Shown: piece by piece, positions 18,648-28,175 of the stretch
Numbering within the stretch: position 1 is the first letter of the stretch
How the letters are laid out: each line of letters begins with the position of its first letter
Assembly: GCF_000518485.1 (NCBI RefSeq)
Contig: NZ_JADR01000007.1
Location: 222,069-286,068, forward strand
Direction of reading: 5' to 3'
DNA from: Olleya marilimosa CAM030
GTDB taxonomy: Bacteria > Bacteroidota > Bacteroidia > Flavobacteriales > Flavobacteriaceae
DNA: 64,000 bases
The notes under the pieces: generated by a model
What the model was told of the DNA's origin: nothing
The model's input: the letters and a program-made list of their open reading frames with translations, nothing else
Database searches by the model: none
Program-made: the position numbers and the translations under genes

Positions 18648-20438
18648 ATGTCAGCACACGTAGAAGAACATGGACATGACGATCATGGTCATCATCATAA
18701 AGAAACATTCATAACTAAGTATATATTTAGTCAAGATCATAAAATGATTGCCAAGCAGTATCTTATTACTGGTCTTATTATGGGAATCATAGCAGTAGTA
18801 ATGTCAATCATGATGCGTATGCAAATTGCTTGGCCAGAAGAATCAAACCCATTATTTAAAGCTTTATTAGGTAAGTGGGCTCCAGATGGTGTAATGAGTG
18901 CAGATATTTATCTTGCATTAGTAACTATCCATGGTACTATAATGGTTTTCTTTGTACTTACAGCAGGACTTAGTGGTACGTTTAGTAACTTACTTATTCC
19001 ATTGCAAATTGGAGCTAGAGATATGGCATCAGGTTTTTTAAACATGGTTTCATATTGGTTATTCTTTACTTCAAGTGTTATTATGGTATGTTCTTTCTTT
19101 GTTGAAGCTGGACCAGCTGCAGCAGGATGGACAATTTATCCACCATTAAGTGCGTTGCCAATGGCTCAAGGAGGTTCTGGATTAGGTATGACAATGTGGT
19201 TAGTTTCTATGGCTATATTTATCGCTTCTTCTTTATTAGGATCTTTAAATTATGTAGTTACGGTAATTAACTTACGTACTAAAGGGATGTCTATGACTAG
19301 ATTACCTTTAACAATATGGGCGTTTTTTGTAACAGCAATAATTGGTGTTATTTCATTCCCAGTATTACTATCTGCAGCATTATTATTAATAATGGATAGA
19401 AGTTTTGGTACTTCATTCTTCTTATCTGATATATTTATTCAAGGTGAAGTATTACATTACCAAGGTGGTTCTCCGGTTTTATTTGAGCACTTATTTTGGT
19501 TCTTAGGTCACCCTGAAGTTTATATAGTATTATTACCTGCATTAGGTATAACCTCAGAGATTATTGCAACCAACTCACGTAAGCCTATTTTTGGTTATCG
19601 TGCAATGGTAGCTTCAATTTTAGCAATTGCATTTTTATCCACAATTGTTTGGGGTCACCACATGTTTATCTCAGGAATGAATCCATTCTTAGGTTCTGTA
19701 TTTACATTTACAACGCTTTTAATTGCGATACCATCAGCGGTAAAAGCATTTAATTATATTACAACTTTATGGAAAGGTAACCTTCAAATGAATCCAGCTA
19801 TGCTGTTTTCTATTGGATTAGTTTCTACTTTCATTACAGGTGGTTTAACAGGTATTATTTTAGGAGATAGTGCTTTAGATATTAACGTTCACGATACTTA
19901 CTTTGTTGTAGCTCACTTTCACTTAGTAATGGGTATCTCAGCATTATATGGTTTCTTTGCTGGAGTTTATCATTGGTTTCCAAAAATGTTTGGACGCATG
20001 TTAAACAAAAACTTAGGATATGTTCACTTTTGGATAACAGCTGTTTGTGCTTATGGAGTATTTTTCCCAATGCACTTTATTGGTATGGCAGGTTTACCAA
20101 GACGTTACTACACTAATACTAACTTCCCATTATTTGATGATTTAGCTAGTGTAAACGTTGTTATTACGTTGTTTGCTATTGTTGGTAGTATTTTCCAAAT
20201 TGTGTTTATATACAATTTCTTTTCAAGTATTTTTTACGGTAAGAAAGCTGTACAAAACCCATGGAGATCTAATACCCTTGAATGGACAACTCCAGTAGAG
20301 CACGTTCATGGTAACTGGCCAGGAGCTATCCCAGAAGTTCACAGATGGGCTTATGATTATAGCAAACCTGGACACGATGAAGATTTTGTCTCTCAAATTA
20401 TTCCTTTAAAAGAAGGAGAAGAAGAATTACAACACTAG
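18648..20438 (+). CDS. coxA: Cytochrome c oxidase subunit I
   Basis: This is the catalytic heme-copper subunit that reduces oxygen and pumps protons. The 596-residue protein has the family's twelve-helix pattern with GHPEVYIVLLPALGI (CuB His and the conserved Glu of HPEVY), GHHMFISGMNPF, and HDTYFVVAHFHLVMG holding the heme a3 and heme a histidines. HPEVY and the Tyr within it place it in the A1-type family. The N-terminus is rich in His (EEHGHDDHGHHH). It follows coxB by 33 bp and ends the operon before a terminator. Confidence 0.97.
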   Translation: MSAHVEEHGHDDHGHHHKETFITKYIFSQDHKMIAKQYLITGLIMGIIAVVMSIMMRMQIAWPEESNPLFKALLGKWAPDGVMSADIYLALVTIHGTIMVFFVLTAGLSGTFSNLLIPLQIGARDMASGFLNMVSYWLFFTSSVIMVCSFFVEAGPAAAGWTIYPPLSALPMAQGGSGLGMTMWLVSMAIFIASSLLGSLNYVVTVINLRTKGMSMTRLPLTIWAFFVTAIIGVISFPVLLSAALLLIMDRSFGTSFFLSDIFIQGEVLHYQGGSPVLFEHLFWFLGHPEVYIVLLPALGITSEIIATNSRKPIFGYRAMVASILAIAFLSTIVWGHHMFISGMNPFLGSVFTFTTLLIAIPSAVKAFNYITTLWKGNLQMNPAMLFSIGLVSTFITGGLTGIILGDSALDINVHDTYFVVAHFHLVMGISALYGFFAGVYHWFPKMFGRMLNKNLGYVHFWITAVCAYGVFFPMHFIGMAGLPRRYYTNTNFPLFDDLASVNVVITLFAIVGSIFQIVFIYNFFSSIFYGKKAVQNPWRSNTLEWTTPVEHVHGNWPGAIPEVHRWAYDYSKPGHDEDFVSQIIPLKEGEEELQH

Positions 20439-20459
20439 ATTTATTCTAATAGCATATTG

Positions 20460-20495
20460 AAAAGCCTTTCTGCAAAAACAGAAAGGCTTTTTCTT
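20460..20495 (+). terminator. Terminator of the act-cox operon
   Basis: A 12-bp perfect stem, AAAGCCTTTCTG with CAGAAAGGCTTT, closes a short A-rich loop and is followed by TTCTTT. It lies 22 bp after coxA. Confidence 0.88.
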
Positions 20496-20503
20496 TATAT
20501 TTG
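20496..20503 (+). promoter_or_regulatory. -7 element of ruvB
   Basis: TATATTTG matches TAnnTTTG and lies immediately after the preceding terminator, 71 bp before the ruvB ATG. No -33 element is evident. Confidence 0.45.
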
Positions 20504-20573
20504 CTTATATTATTCTCCAACTTTATTTTAAGTTATATTAATTATTAGTTTACCGCTTTTGCGGAACATTAAC

Positions 20574-21596
20574 ATGAACAATAACCTTGACCCAACCAGT
20601 GATAATTTTACTCCTGAGGAGTTTGATGTCGAAAAACAATTAAGACCACTATCTTTTGAAGATTTTACAGGTCAAGATCAGGTATTAGAAAATCTACAAA
20701 TTTTTGTTCAAGCTGCTGTAGGTCGTGATGAAGCGTTAGATCACACATTATTTCATGGACCTCCTGGTCTTGGTAAAACTACTTTAGCAAATATATTAGC
20801 TAATGAGTTGGGTGTAGGTATTAAAGTAACCTCAGGTCCTGTATTAGATAAACCAGGAGACTTAGCAGGTTTGCTAACAAATCTAGATGAAAGAGATGTA
20901 CTTTTTATTGACGAAATACATCGTTTAAGTCCAATTGTAGAAGAGTATTTGTATTCTGCAATGGAAGATTATAAAATTGATATTATGATTGAATCTGGAC
21001 CAAATGCTAGAACGGTTCAGATTAATCTCAACCCATTTACGCTTGTTGGTGCGACAACTAGATCAGGTTTATTGACAGCTCCTATGCGAGCAAGGTTTGG
21101 TATACAAAGTAGATTACAGTATTATAATACAGAATTACTAACAACTATTATACAACGTAGTTCAGACATATTAAATGTTCCAATATCTATGGAAGCTGCT
21201 ATAGAGATAGCTGGTCGTAGTCGTGGTACACCTAGAATTGCAAATGCATTGCTGCGTAGGGTTAGAGATTTCGCCCAAATTAAAGGTAATGGTAGTATTG
21301 ACATCCAAATTGCTAAATATAGCTTAGAAGCGCTTAATGTTGATGCTTATGGTTTGGATGAGATGGATAATAAAATATTATCTACGATTATTGATAAGTT
21401 TAAAGGTGGTCCTGTTGGTATTAGCACTATTGCAACAGCAGTAAGTGAAAGTACCGAGACTATTGAAGAAGTTTACGAACCTTTTTTGATTCAACAAGGA
21501 TTTATTATGCGTACACCTAGAGGTCGTGAGGTTACAGAATTAGCCTACAAACACTTAGGTAAAATTAAAGGTCCAACGCAAGGTGGTTTATTTTAA
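20574..21596 (+). CDS. ruvB: Holliday junction branch migration ATPase RuvB
   Basis: RuvB is the AAA+ motor that drives Holliday junction branch migration with RuvA. The 340-residue protein shows Walker [10 protein letters not shown], Walker B LFIDEIHR, sensor GATTRSG, and the C-terminal winged helix with [14 protein letters not shown]. The start is put at the ATG at 20574; a TTG five codons upstream extends the frame but has no family support. ruvA lies elsewhere in this window (34662), so the pair is split, as is common in this phylum. Confidence 0.96.
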   Translation: MNNNLDPTSDNFTPEEFDVEKQLRPLSFEDFTGQDQVLENLQIFVQAAVGRDEALDHTLFHGPPGLGKTTLANILANELGVGIKVTSGPVLDKPGDLAGLLTNLDERDVLFIDEIHRLSPIVEEYLYSAMEDYKIDIMIESGPNARTVQINLNPFTLVGATTRSGLLTAPMRARFGIQSRLQYYNTELLTTIIQRSSDILNVPISMEAAIEIAGRSRGTPRIANALLRRVRDFAQIKGNGSIDIQIAKYSLEALNVDAYGLDEMDNKILSTIIDKFKGGPVGISTIATAVSESTETIEEVYEPFLIQQGFIMRTPRGREVTELAYKHLGKIKGPTQGGLF

Positions 21597-21654
21597 TAGA
21601 GGCATAGCGTGTATTAAATAGTTTGGATGAAAATATTAATTTCTAATTAAGATA

Positions 21655-22977
21655 ATGAAAAAGATTCCAGAAGTTTCGCTATTAAAATTTATTAAGCATT
21701 CATTAGAAATCCTTAAAAACCCTTTGCCTTTTCATAATAAAAATTTTGAAGCATTAGGTGATATTTTCAAGCTTAATGTAGGTTTTAATTCTAAGATATA
21801 CTTTTGTAGAGATGCTGGTTTTGCTCAGTATGTGCTTCAAAAAAATCAAAAAAACTACACGAAATCAAAAATTCAAACTGAAGATTTAGTAAAATATGTA
21901 GGTGAAGGTCTTTTAACGTCTGAAGGCGAAAAATGGAAGAAACAGCGTAAGATGATGCAGCCAGCATTTCATAAAAAGCAATTGCAAAATTTGCTAGATG
22001 GTATGCAGCAGACAATTATTTCAGAATTTAATAAGGTTGAAAGTAATAAAACCATAGATCTTTTTCCAATTCTTAATGATTTAGCCTTTCAAACAGTAGT
22101 TAAATCTTTGTTCACTCAAGCAGCCAAAAATAAGGATATGGAGCGGTTACAGTATATAACCGAAGCAAATCAACGCATGCTAGTTAAGGAGTTAAGGCAA
22201 CCTTATTTAGGATGGTGGTTTAAAATTGGTGGCACTTTAAAAAAACATTTAGATTTATCAGAAGAAGCTAGAGTTATACTAAAACGCATAGTTGATAAAC
22301 GTAAAGCTTCCGGTAAACGTTATGACGATTTACTTGATATGCTTTTAGAAACACGCTATGAGAACGGTCTAGGTATGACAGAAGACCAATTAATTGACGA
22401 GATATTAATAATTTTTACAGCTGGCCATGAGACGACTTCCAATGCTTTAACTTTTACATTTCAATTATTAGCAAAACATCCTGAATGGCAAGATAAAATC
22501 TATAATGAATTTATTGAACTTGGTGGTGATAATGCTGATTTGATGACTAGAATATCACAATCTAAAGTATGTCAACAAGTCCTTGAAGAGTCCATGCGAT
22601 TGTACCCACCAGCATATTTTATTGACAGAGTAAATATAGAGAAGGATGTTTTTAATGAAATGGAATTTGAACCAGGTAGTAATTTACTGTTTTCGGTTTA
22701 CGAAATCCATAGACATCCCAAATTATGGGATAATCCAGAATCCTTTTTACCTGAACGTTTTGCAAATGGTGGACGACAGTTTTCTAGTCAATATTTCCCT
22801 TTTGGAGCAGGTCCAAGAAAATGCATAGGTAATAATTTTGCAATGTTTGAAATGATTATAGCAGTTACAACGCTAGTCAAAAAATTTAAAATTCAGCCTA
22901 AATTCGACTACGTTAAGATTACACCTTTAATTACACTAAAACCTAAAAATGCACATCTTAGTTTTCAGAAAAGATAA
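21655..22977 (+). CDS. Cytochrome P450
   Basis: A soluble 440-residue heme mono-oxygenase. The I-helix signature AGHETTSN, the K-helix EESMR, the PERF motif as LPERFANG, and the heme-ligand loop [11 protein letters not shown] (about residues 383-393, with Cys as ligand) are all present. The absence of an N-terminal membrane anchor suggests a cytosolic enzyme that needs separate redox partners. The substrate cannot be inferred. It sits 58 bp after ruvB and 2 bp before queG, so it is probably co-transcribed with unrelated housekeeping genes. Confidence 0.94.
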   Translation: MKKIPEVSLLKFIKHSLEILKNPLPFHNKNFEALGDIFKLNVGFNSKIYFCRDAGFAQYVLQKNQKNYTKSKIQTEDLVKYVGEGLLTSEGEKWKKQRKMMQPAFHKKQLQNLLDGMQQTIISEFNKVESNKTIDLFPILNDLAFQTVVKSLFTQAAKNKDMERLQYITEANQRMLVKELRQPYLGWWFKIGGTLKKHLDLSEEARVILKRIVDKRKASGKRYDDLLDMLLETRYENGLGMTEDQLIDEILIIFTAGHETTSNALTFTFQLLAKHPEWQDKIYNEFIELGGDNADLMTRISQSKVCQQVLEESMRLYPPAYFIDRVNIEKDVFNEMEFEPGSNLLFSVYEIHRHPKLWDNPESFLPERFANGGRQFSSQYFPFGAGPRKCIGNNFAMFEMIIAVTTLVKKFKIQPKFDYVKITPLITLKPKNAHLSFQKR

Positions 22978-22979
22978 TA

Positions 22980-23906
22980 ATGCTTGATAACAAATCTAAA
23001 TACACAACACAAATTAAAGCCGAAGCTAAACGCTTAGGTTTTTTATCTTGTGGTATTAGTAAAGCAGGTTTTTTAGAAAAAGAAGCACCAAGACTAGAAA
23101 ATTGGCTAAATAAAAACATGCATGGACAAATGAGTTACATGCAAAATCATTTTGATAAGCGTTTAGATCCAACAAAATTGGTAGAGGATTCTAAATCTGT
23201 GATATCGCTTTTATTAAATTATTATCCTTCAGAAGTTCAAAAAGACGCAAAAGCACCAAAATTATCCAAATATGCTTATGGTCAAGACTATCATTTTGTA
23301 ATTAAAGAAAAACTTAAAGAATTAACTCATTTTATTCAGCAAGAAATAGGTGATGTTTCAGGACGTGCATTTGTAGATTCTGCACCAGTTTTAGATAAAG
23401 CATGGGCTGCTAAATCAGGTTTAGGTTGGATAGGCAAGCATAGTAATTTATTGACCCAACAAGTTGGTTCTTTTTATTTTATAGCAGAGTTAATTATTGA
23501 TTTAGATTTGGAATACGATTCCATTGTTACGGACCATTGTGGTACTTGCACAGCGTGTATTGATGCTTGCCCAACACAAGCCATTACAGAGCCTTATGTA
23601 GTAGATGGTAGTAAATGTATAAGTTATTTTACAATAGAACTTAAAGAGCAGTTACCGACCACAATGAAAGGTAAGTTTGACCATTGGATGTTTGGTTGCG
23701 ATGTTTGTCAAGACGTCTGTCCTTGGAATAAGTTTTCTAAGCCTCATAGTGAGCCTCTTTTTAATCCTCACCCAGATTTGTTAGACATGGTAAAAAAAGA
23801 TTGGGAAGAGATTACTGAAGAGGTTTTTAAAAACCTCTTTAAAAAATCTGCAGTTAAACGTACTAAATTTTCAGGTCTTAAGCGTAATATAGATTTTCTA
23901 AAATAA
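22980..23906 (+). CDS. queG: Epoxyqueuosine reductase QueG
   Basis: QueG catalyses the last step of queuosine synthesis in tRNA, reducing epoxyqueuosine with cobalamin and two 4Fe-4S clusters. The 308-residue protein has the N-terminal DUF1730-type domain with [21 protein letters not shown], and a ferredoxin-like region with [16 protein letters not shown] followed by [13 protein letters not shown]. The C-terminal HEAT-like part found in some homologues is missing. It starts 2 bp after the P450 stop and ends 4 bp before the convergent lacI-type gene. Confidence 0.95.
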   Translation: MLDNKSKYTTQIKAEAKRLGFLSCGISKAGFLEKEAPRLENWLNKNMHGQMSYMQNHFDKRLDPTKLVEDSKSVISLLLNYYPSEVQKDAKAPKLSKYAYGQDYHFVIKEKLKELTHFIQQEIGDVSGRAFVDSAPVLDKAWAAKSGLGWIGKHSNLLTQQVGSFYFIAELIIDLDLEYDSIVTDHCGTCTACIDACPTQAITEPYVVDGSKCISYFTIELKEQLPTTMKGKFDHWMFGCDVCQDVCPWNKFSKPHSEPLFNPHPDLLDMVKKDWEEITEEVFKNLFKKSAVKRTKFSGLKRNIDFLK

Positions 23907-23910
23907 AATA

Positions 23911-24933
23911 TTAAGATTTTGTCGATTCTCTTAGTACTAATTGAGTATCCAAAATCACTTCTTTAAAGTTAATAATCTTATCATTTTTCTTACTATTTAT
24001 TTCTTTATACAAAAGTTTAAAGGCTTTTTTACCTATTTCAAAACCAGGTTGATTTATGGTAGTTAGTGAAGGAGATATTACAGAAGACATAAACCAATTA
24101 CTAAAACCAATTACAGAGATGTCTTCTGGAACTTTTATTTTAAGGCTATTAAATTCGGTAATAGCACCAATTGCAACTAAATCAGTATTTATAAAAATAC
24201 CATCTACACCCTCATGCTCATCCACTAGTTTTTTAGCATAAAAACGCCCTTCTTCATAACTCATGTCTTTAAGAATATAAACCAAGGACGAATCGTAAGT
24301 TATACCATTGTCTATTAAAGCTTTTTTATATCCTAAAAAACGATCAATAGAATTTTGAGGCAGTAATGGACCTCTAAAATGTGCTATTTTTTTGCAACCA
24401 GTATCTATTAAATGTTGTGTAGCTTTGTATGCAGCTTCGCGATCATTTATTAAAACTTTAGAACATTTGACTAGTTTTGCTATTTTATCAAACATAACTA
24501 ACGGAGTGTTATTAGACATAACAGCATTTAAATGATTATAATCCGCAGTTTGATTGGCCAACGAAATCAATATGCCATCAACCCTTTTATTTAATAATAG
24601 TTCTATTTGTTTGCGTTCTAAGTCATAGGACTCATTGGATTGTAACGTGATTACTAAATAGCCTTTTTTTTCTGCTTGAGATATAATTCCCTTAATAACA
24701 CTAGAAAAAAAGTGGTGGACTATTTCTGGCACTATTAAACCAATAGTTTTGGATTCTTTAGTTCTAAGATTTACTGCAAATGAATTAGGCTTGTAATTTA
24801 AAGTTTGAGCTAAGTCTTTAACTAATGCTTTGGTCTTTTTACTAACATCTGGATAATCTTTTAAAGCTTTAGAAACTGTAGTTATAGATATTCCTAAAGT
24901 TTCGGCAATTTGTTTTAATGTAATAGGTTTCAC
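23911..24933 (-). CDS. LacI-family transcriptional regulator of the adjacent sugar operon
   Basis: The 340-residue protein has an N-terminal helix-turn-helix, ITLKQIAETLGISITTVSKAL (residues 4-24 approximately), and a hinge with KPNSFAVNLRTKES. A periplasmic-binding-protein-like sensor domain follows. It is transcribed divergently from the TonB-dependent receptor and sugar catabolic genes, with two perfect CGAAAACGTTTTCG palindromes in between. Those have the CG-centred symmetry typical of LacI-family sites. I infer that it controls the operon in response to sucrose or a product of it; whether it represses or activates is not evident. Confidence 0.93.
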   Translation of the reverse strand: MKPITLKQIAETLGISITTVSKALKDYPDVSKKTKALVKDLAQTLNYKPNSFAVNLRTKESKTIGLIVPEIVHHFFSSVIKGIISQAEKKGYLVITLQSNESYDLERKQIELLLNKRVDGILISLANQTADYNHLNAVMSNNTPLVMFDKIAKLVKCSKVLINDREAAYKATQHLIDTGCKKIAHFRGPLLPQNSIDRFLGYKKALIDNGITYDSSLVYILKDMSYEEGRFYAKKLVDEHEGVDGIFINTDLVAIGAITEFNSLKIKVPEDISVIGFSNWFMSSVISPSLTTINQPGFEIGKKAFKLLYKEINSKKNDKIINFKEVILDTQLVLRESTKS

Positions 24934-24971
24934 ACTTTTTTTTATAAATATAATTAAAAGAAATTAACTAT

Positions 24972-24985
24972 CGAAAACGTTTTCG
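24972..24985. promoter_or_regulatory. LacI-type operator 1
   Basis: CGAAAACGTTTTCG is a perfect 14-bp palindrome centred on CG. It lies 38 bp upstream of the regulator start and 21 bp from a second identical copy, so the two are on the same helical face. Confidence 0.8.
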
Positions 24986-24992
24986 TTGTTTT

Positions 24993-25006
24993 CGAAAACG
25001 TTTTCG
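24993..25006. promoter_or_regulatory. LacI-type operator 2
   Basis: A second perfect copy of CGAAAACGTTTTCG, 34 bp upstream of the -7 element of the receptor gene. Its start is 21 bp from that of operator 1. Confidence 0.8.
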
Positions 25007-25040
25007 GTAAGAATTATGTAATTTAAACAGCCTTTAAATA

Positions 25041-25048
25041 TAAATTTG
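25041..25048 (+). promoter_or_regulatory. -7 element of the sugar operon
   Basis: TAAATTTG matches TAnnTTTG, 47 bp before the receptor ATG. The operators lie upstream of it, near positions -83 to -49 relative to the predicted start. Confidence 0.5.
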
Positions 25049-25095
25049 TTACATATTAAACTAAATTTTTACTAATTAATTAAATTATAGTCAAG

Positions 25096-27726
25096 ATGAA
25101 TCAAACCAAAACAAAATGGATTTTTATAGCAATTATGCTATTTTCCGTATCTTTTATTGTTGCACAGTCTACAATTTCTGGCTCTGTAAAAGATGCAAGT
25201 GGTCAACCTCTTGTAGGAGTTAATGTTATTTTAGAAGATACTAGTAAGGGATCTCAAACAGATTTTGATGGTAATTACACAATTTCTAATGTAGAAAATG
25301 GTACCTATCAAATAAATGCATCCTATATTGGGTTTGCTACATTGTCACAAACTGTTACAGTAAATGGTGACTCTGTAATTTCAAACTTTGTATTAGCCGA
25401 AGATCTTGAAGCTTTAGACGAAGTGATTATTACAGGAGTGGTTAATCCTAAATCTAGATTAGAGTCTAGTGTGTCTGTGTCTTCAATTGGTGCAAAATTA
25501 ATAGAGCAGTCAGCACCAAGAACAACAGGAGAAATATTCAGAAACATTCCTGGTGTAAGATCAGAGTCTTCAGGTGGAGATGGTAATGCAAACTTTAATG
25601 TACGTGGTGTGCCTGTATCTTCGGGTGGATCTAGATACCTACAACTACAAGAAGATGGACTACCTATTATGCTATTTGGAGATACTTCATTTGGTAATTC
25701 AGATAATTGGTTAAGAGCAGATGCAAATATTGGTAGAGTAGAGTCTATTAGAGGTGGATCAGCATCCACACAAACGTCAAATGGTCCAGCCGGAATAATT
25801 AATCTAATTAGTAAAACCGGAAATACTGAAGGTGGATCAATATCTACTAGTGCAGGTTTAGATTATAACACAAACCGTCTTGATTTTGAATACGGTACGC
25901 CATTAGCAAACGGTATTTCATACCATATAGGAGGTTTTATGAGAACAGGAGAAGGACCAAGAGAAGCAGGTTTTAACGCAAGTAAAGGAGGTCAATTTAA
26001 AGCTAATATTACTAAGCAATTTAAATCAGGTTATGTACGTACTTATTTTAAGTTTTTAAACGATAAAACACCAATGTATATGCCAATGCCAATGTTATTA
26101 CAAGGGTCAGACAGTAATCCTACTTATGCAAACTTACCAGGTTTTGATATTACTACGGATGGTTTACAGACTAAATATTTACAAGAAAGTGCTGGACCTA
26201 CAAGTAGTGATAGAGGTCGATCTGTAAGAGATGTAAGAGATGGAAACAATCCAATTTCTCAGGCTATTGGATTAGAGTTTTCTTTTGATTTAGGTGAAGG
26301 TTGGAAAATAACTGAAAAAGGTAGAATCTCTTTTAATAAAGGTGGTTGGATAGCGCCTTTTACAGCAGGATTTGGTGAAACAAATAGTTTTGTTGCAGGT
26401 TTGCCTGTACCGCAACCAGTAACGTTATCTTATGCAGATGATGGATCTCCTTACACACCATCTAATGGATTAATTCAAAACATTCACATGTTTGATACAA
26501 CTATTGACGACTTAAATAATGTTTTTAATGATATTAAATTAAGCAAAAAGATTGGTGATAATATTGGTGTAACCCTAGGTTACTTTACTGCTAGCCAAAA
26601 CACAAAAATTTCTTGGCAATGGAATGCATTCCTTCAAGAAGTTAAAGGAGGTGGAGAAGCAAGATTAGTTAACATTGATGGTTATTCAAGAGCCGGACAA
26701 TATGCATATGGTACTCCAGTTTGGGGTAATTGCTGCCAACGTAAATACAATACACAACATACAGTAAGCGCACCATATGTAGGAGTTGACGCAAGTATCT
26801 CAGAAAAATTAAATTTTGATGGTAGTGTTAGATTTGAAAAAGTAAGAGTAGATGGTACAATTGCAGCAGGTAATACACAAGGACCTGTAGATGTTGACGG
26901 AAACGGAACTATTGAGGCTATTGAAACTTTAGTACCAGTTGTACAGCCAACTAATAGCCAATTTATTGGAGATGAATATGATTTTGTATCTTATTCTGGA
27001 GGTTTAAATTATCTAATCAACGATCAATCTGCTGTATTTGCAAGATATAGTGTGGGTGCATCTGGTAGAGCTTCAGATAGAAATGGATACGGAATAGATG
27101 GTACTGCATCAACACAGTATGACAAAGTTTCTCAATTGGAAGCAGGTTATAAAAGAAAATTAGCAAATGGTTATATTAATTTAGTAGGATTTACTAGTAA
27201 CACAGATGAAGATGCTGGTACTGCATTAAATTTAAGTGTTGGTAACGAGTTTAGAGCTACAGGTTTAGAATTTGAAGGAGCTTATAATTTAGGCGATTTT
27301 TCAATATCAGGATCTGTAACCTATACTGATGCAGAAATAGTTGAAGATAGAGTGACTGCTGGAGCTAACAATGGTAATAAACCACAAAGACAAGCAGATT
27401 TTGTTTATAATTTAGCACCTTCTTACGTTTTTGGTAATAATAAACAACATGTATTTGGAGTAACAGTATTAGGTACTACAGAATCTTATGCTTTTGATTC
27501 TAATGATTTAGTACAACCAGGATATGCTTACTTTAACGTCTTAGCTAAAGTTGGTTTAACTAAAGGACTATCTGTAGCGCTTAATGTTAATAATCTTTTT
27601 GATACAGTAGGTATTACAGAAGTTAACGGAATTGATGGTCCAGCAATAAATGGTACAGATCGTTATGTTAGAGCTAGATCAATTACTGGTCGTTCTTCTT
27701 CTTTAACATTTCAATATAAGTTTTAA
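25096..27726 (+). CDS. TonB-dependent outer membrane receptor, probably for a sucrose-like sugar
   Basis: The 876-residue protein has a signal peptide (ending FIVAQ), a carboxypeptidase-regulatory-like domain (about 25-105) and a TonB box region around ALDEVIITG. A plug domain with FRNIPGVRSES follows, then a long beta barrel ending in Phe (YKF). It would bring a substrate across the outer membrane with energy from TonB. No SusD partner gene lies next to it, so it is not a standard SusCD pair. Position behind the LacI-type operators and in front of transporter, kinase and phosphorylase genes suggests a sucrose or glucoside substrate; this is inference. Confidence 0.92.
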   Translation: MNQTKTKWIFIAIMLFSVSFIVAQSTISGSVKDASGQPLVGVNVILEDTSKGSQTDFDGNYTISNVENGTYQINASYIGFATLSQTVTVNGDSVISNFVLAEDLEALDEVIITGVVNPKSRLESSVSVSSIGAKLIEQSAPRTTGEIFRNIPGVRSESSGGDGNANFNVRGVPVSSGGSRYLQLQEDGLPIMLFGDTSFGNSDNWLRADANIGRVESIRGGSASTQTSNGPAGIINLISKTGNTEGGSISTSAGLDYNTNRLDFEYGTPLANGISYHIGGFMRTGEGPREAGFNASKGGQFKANITKQFKSGYVRTYFKFLNDKTPMYMPMPMLLQGSDSNPTYANLPGFDITTDGLQTKYLQESAGPTSSDRGRSVRDVRDGNNPISQAIGLEFSFDLGEGWKITEKGRISFNKGGWIAPFTAGFGETNSFVAGLPVPQPVTLSYADDGSPYTPSNGLIQNIHMFDTTIDDLNNVFNDIKLSKKIGDNIGVTLGYFTASQNTKISWQWNAFLQEVKGGGEARLVNIDGYSRAGQYAYGTPVWGNCCQRKYNTQHTVSAPYVGVDASISEKLNFDGSVRFEKVRVDGTIAAGNTQGPVDVDGNGTIEAIETLVPVVQPTNSQFIGDEYDFVSYSGGLNYLINDQSAVFARYSVGASGRASDRNGYGIDGTASTQYDKVSQLEAGYKRKLANGYINLVGFTSNTDEDAGTALNLSVGNEFRATGLEFEGAYNLGDFSISGSVTYTDAEIVEDRVTAGANNGNKPQRQADFVYNLAPSYVFGNNKQHVFGVTVLGTTESYAFDSNDLVQPGYAYFNVLAKVGLTKGLSVALNVNNLFDTVGITEVNGIDGPAINGTDRYVRARSITGRSSSLTFQYKF

Positions 27727-27762
27727 TTAAAAGTTGAATTAGTTTTTTTAAGTGTTTAATTT

Positions 27763-27800
27763 GGGTTGGTGATAGACTAACTATCTGCCAACCCATTTTT
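27763..27800 (+). terminator. Hairpin with T-run between receptor and downstream sugar genes
   Basis: GGGTTGG (27763-27769) pairs with CCAACCC (27788-27794) around an inner stem GATAG/CTATC, followed by ATTTTT. It may partly terminate transcription, so the receptor would be made in excess over the enzymes. Confidence 0.6.
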
Positions 27801-27814
27801 AATTAAGTTGTATC

Positions 27815-28171
27815 ATGAAGCCATTTACCTTAATAACAATTCTCTGTTTGTTTTTTGTAAGTTGTAATTCATCACAAAAAAATGACAGCTTAGTTTTAAA
27901 AGACAAACAAAATAAAAAAGCAATAATTGTGTATGGTAGTGATACTTGTCATTATTGTATAGATACAAAATCCTATTTAGAAAAAAATAATATACCCTAT
28001 ACTTTTTTTGATATAGATAAGAATGAAAAAGCATTACAACAAATGCTTAATAAGCTTAATAAAGCAAAAATAGATGTCACCAATTTAAATATTCCGGTAA
28101 TAGAAAAAAATGGTGAGATATTTACTAATGATATTAATTTTGAAGATTTTTTAAAAAAAATAAAACAATAG
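27815..28171 (+). CDS. Glutaredoxin-like lipoprotein
   Basis: A 118-residue exported protein. A lipoprotein signal ends FFVSC (Cys at about residue 17). The rest is a thioredoxin-fold domain with YGSDTCHYCIDTKSYL, an N-terminal CxxC active site of the glutaredoxin type, and a cis-Pro region near NIPVIEKNG. It would be a periplasmic or outer-membrane-associated thiol-disulfide protein. It begins 88 bp after the receptor and ends 4 bp before the transporter, inside the sugar operon, where its role is not clear. Confidence 0.75.
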   Translation: MKPFTLITILCLFFVSCNSSQKNDSLVLKDKQNKKAIIVYGSDTCHYCIDTKSYLEKNNIPYTFFDIDKNEKALQQMLNKLNKAKIDVTNLNIPVIEKNGEIFTNDINFEDFLKKIKQ

Positions 28172-28175
28172 TATT

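Noticed and set aside
20559..20573. ruvB start at TTG 20559
   Set aside because: An ATG at 20574 gives the standard N-terminus.
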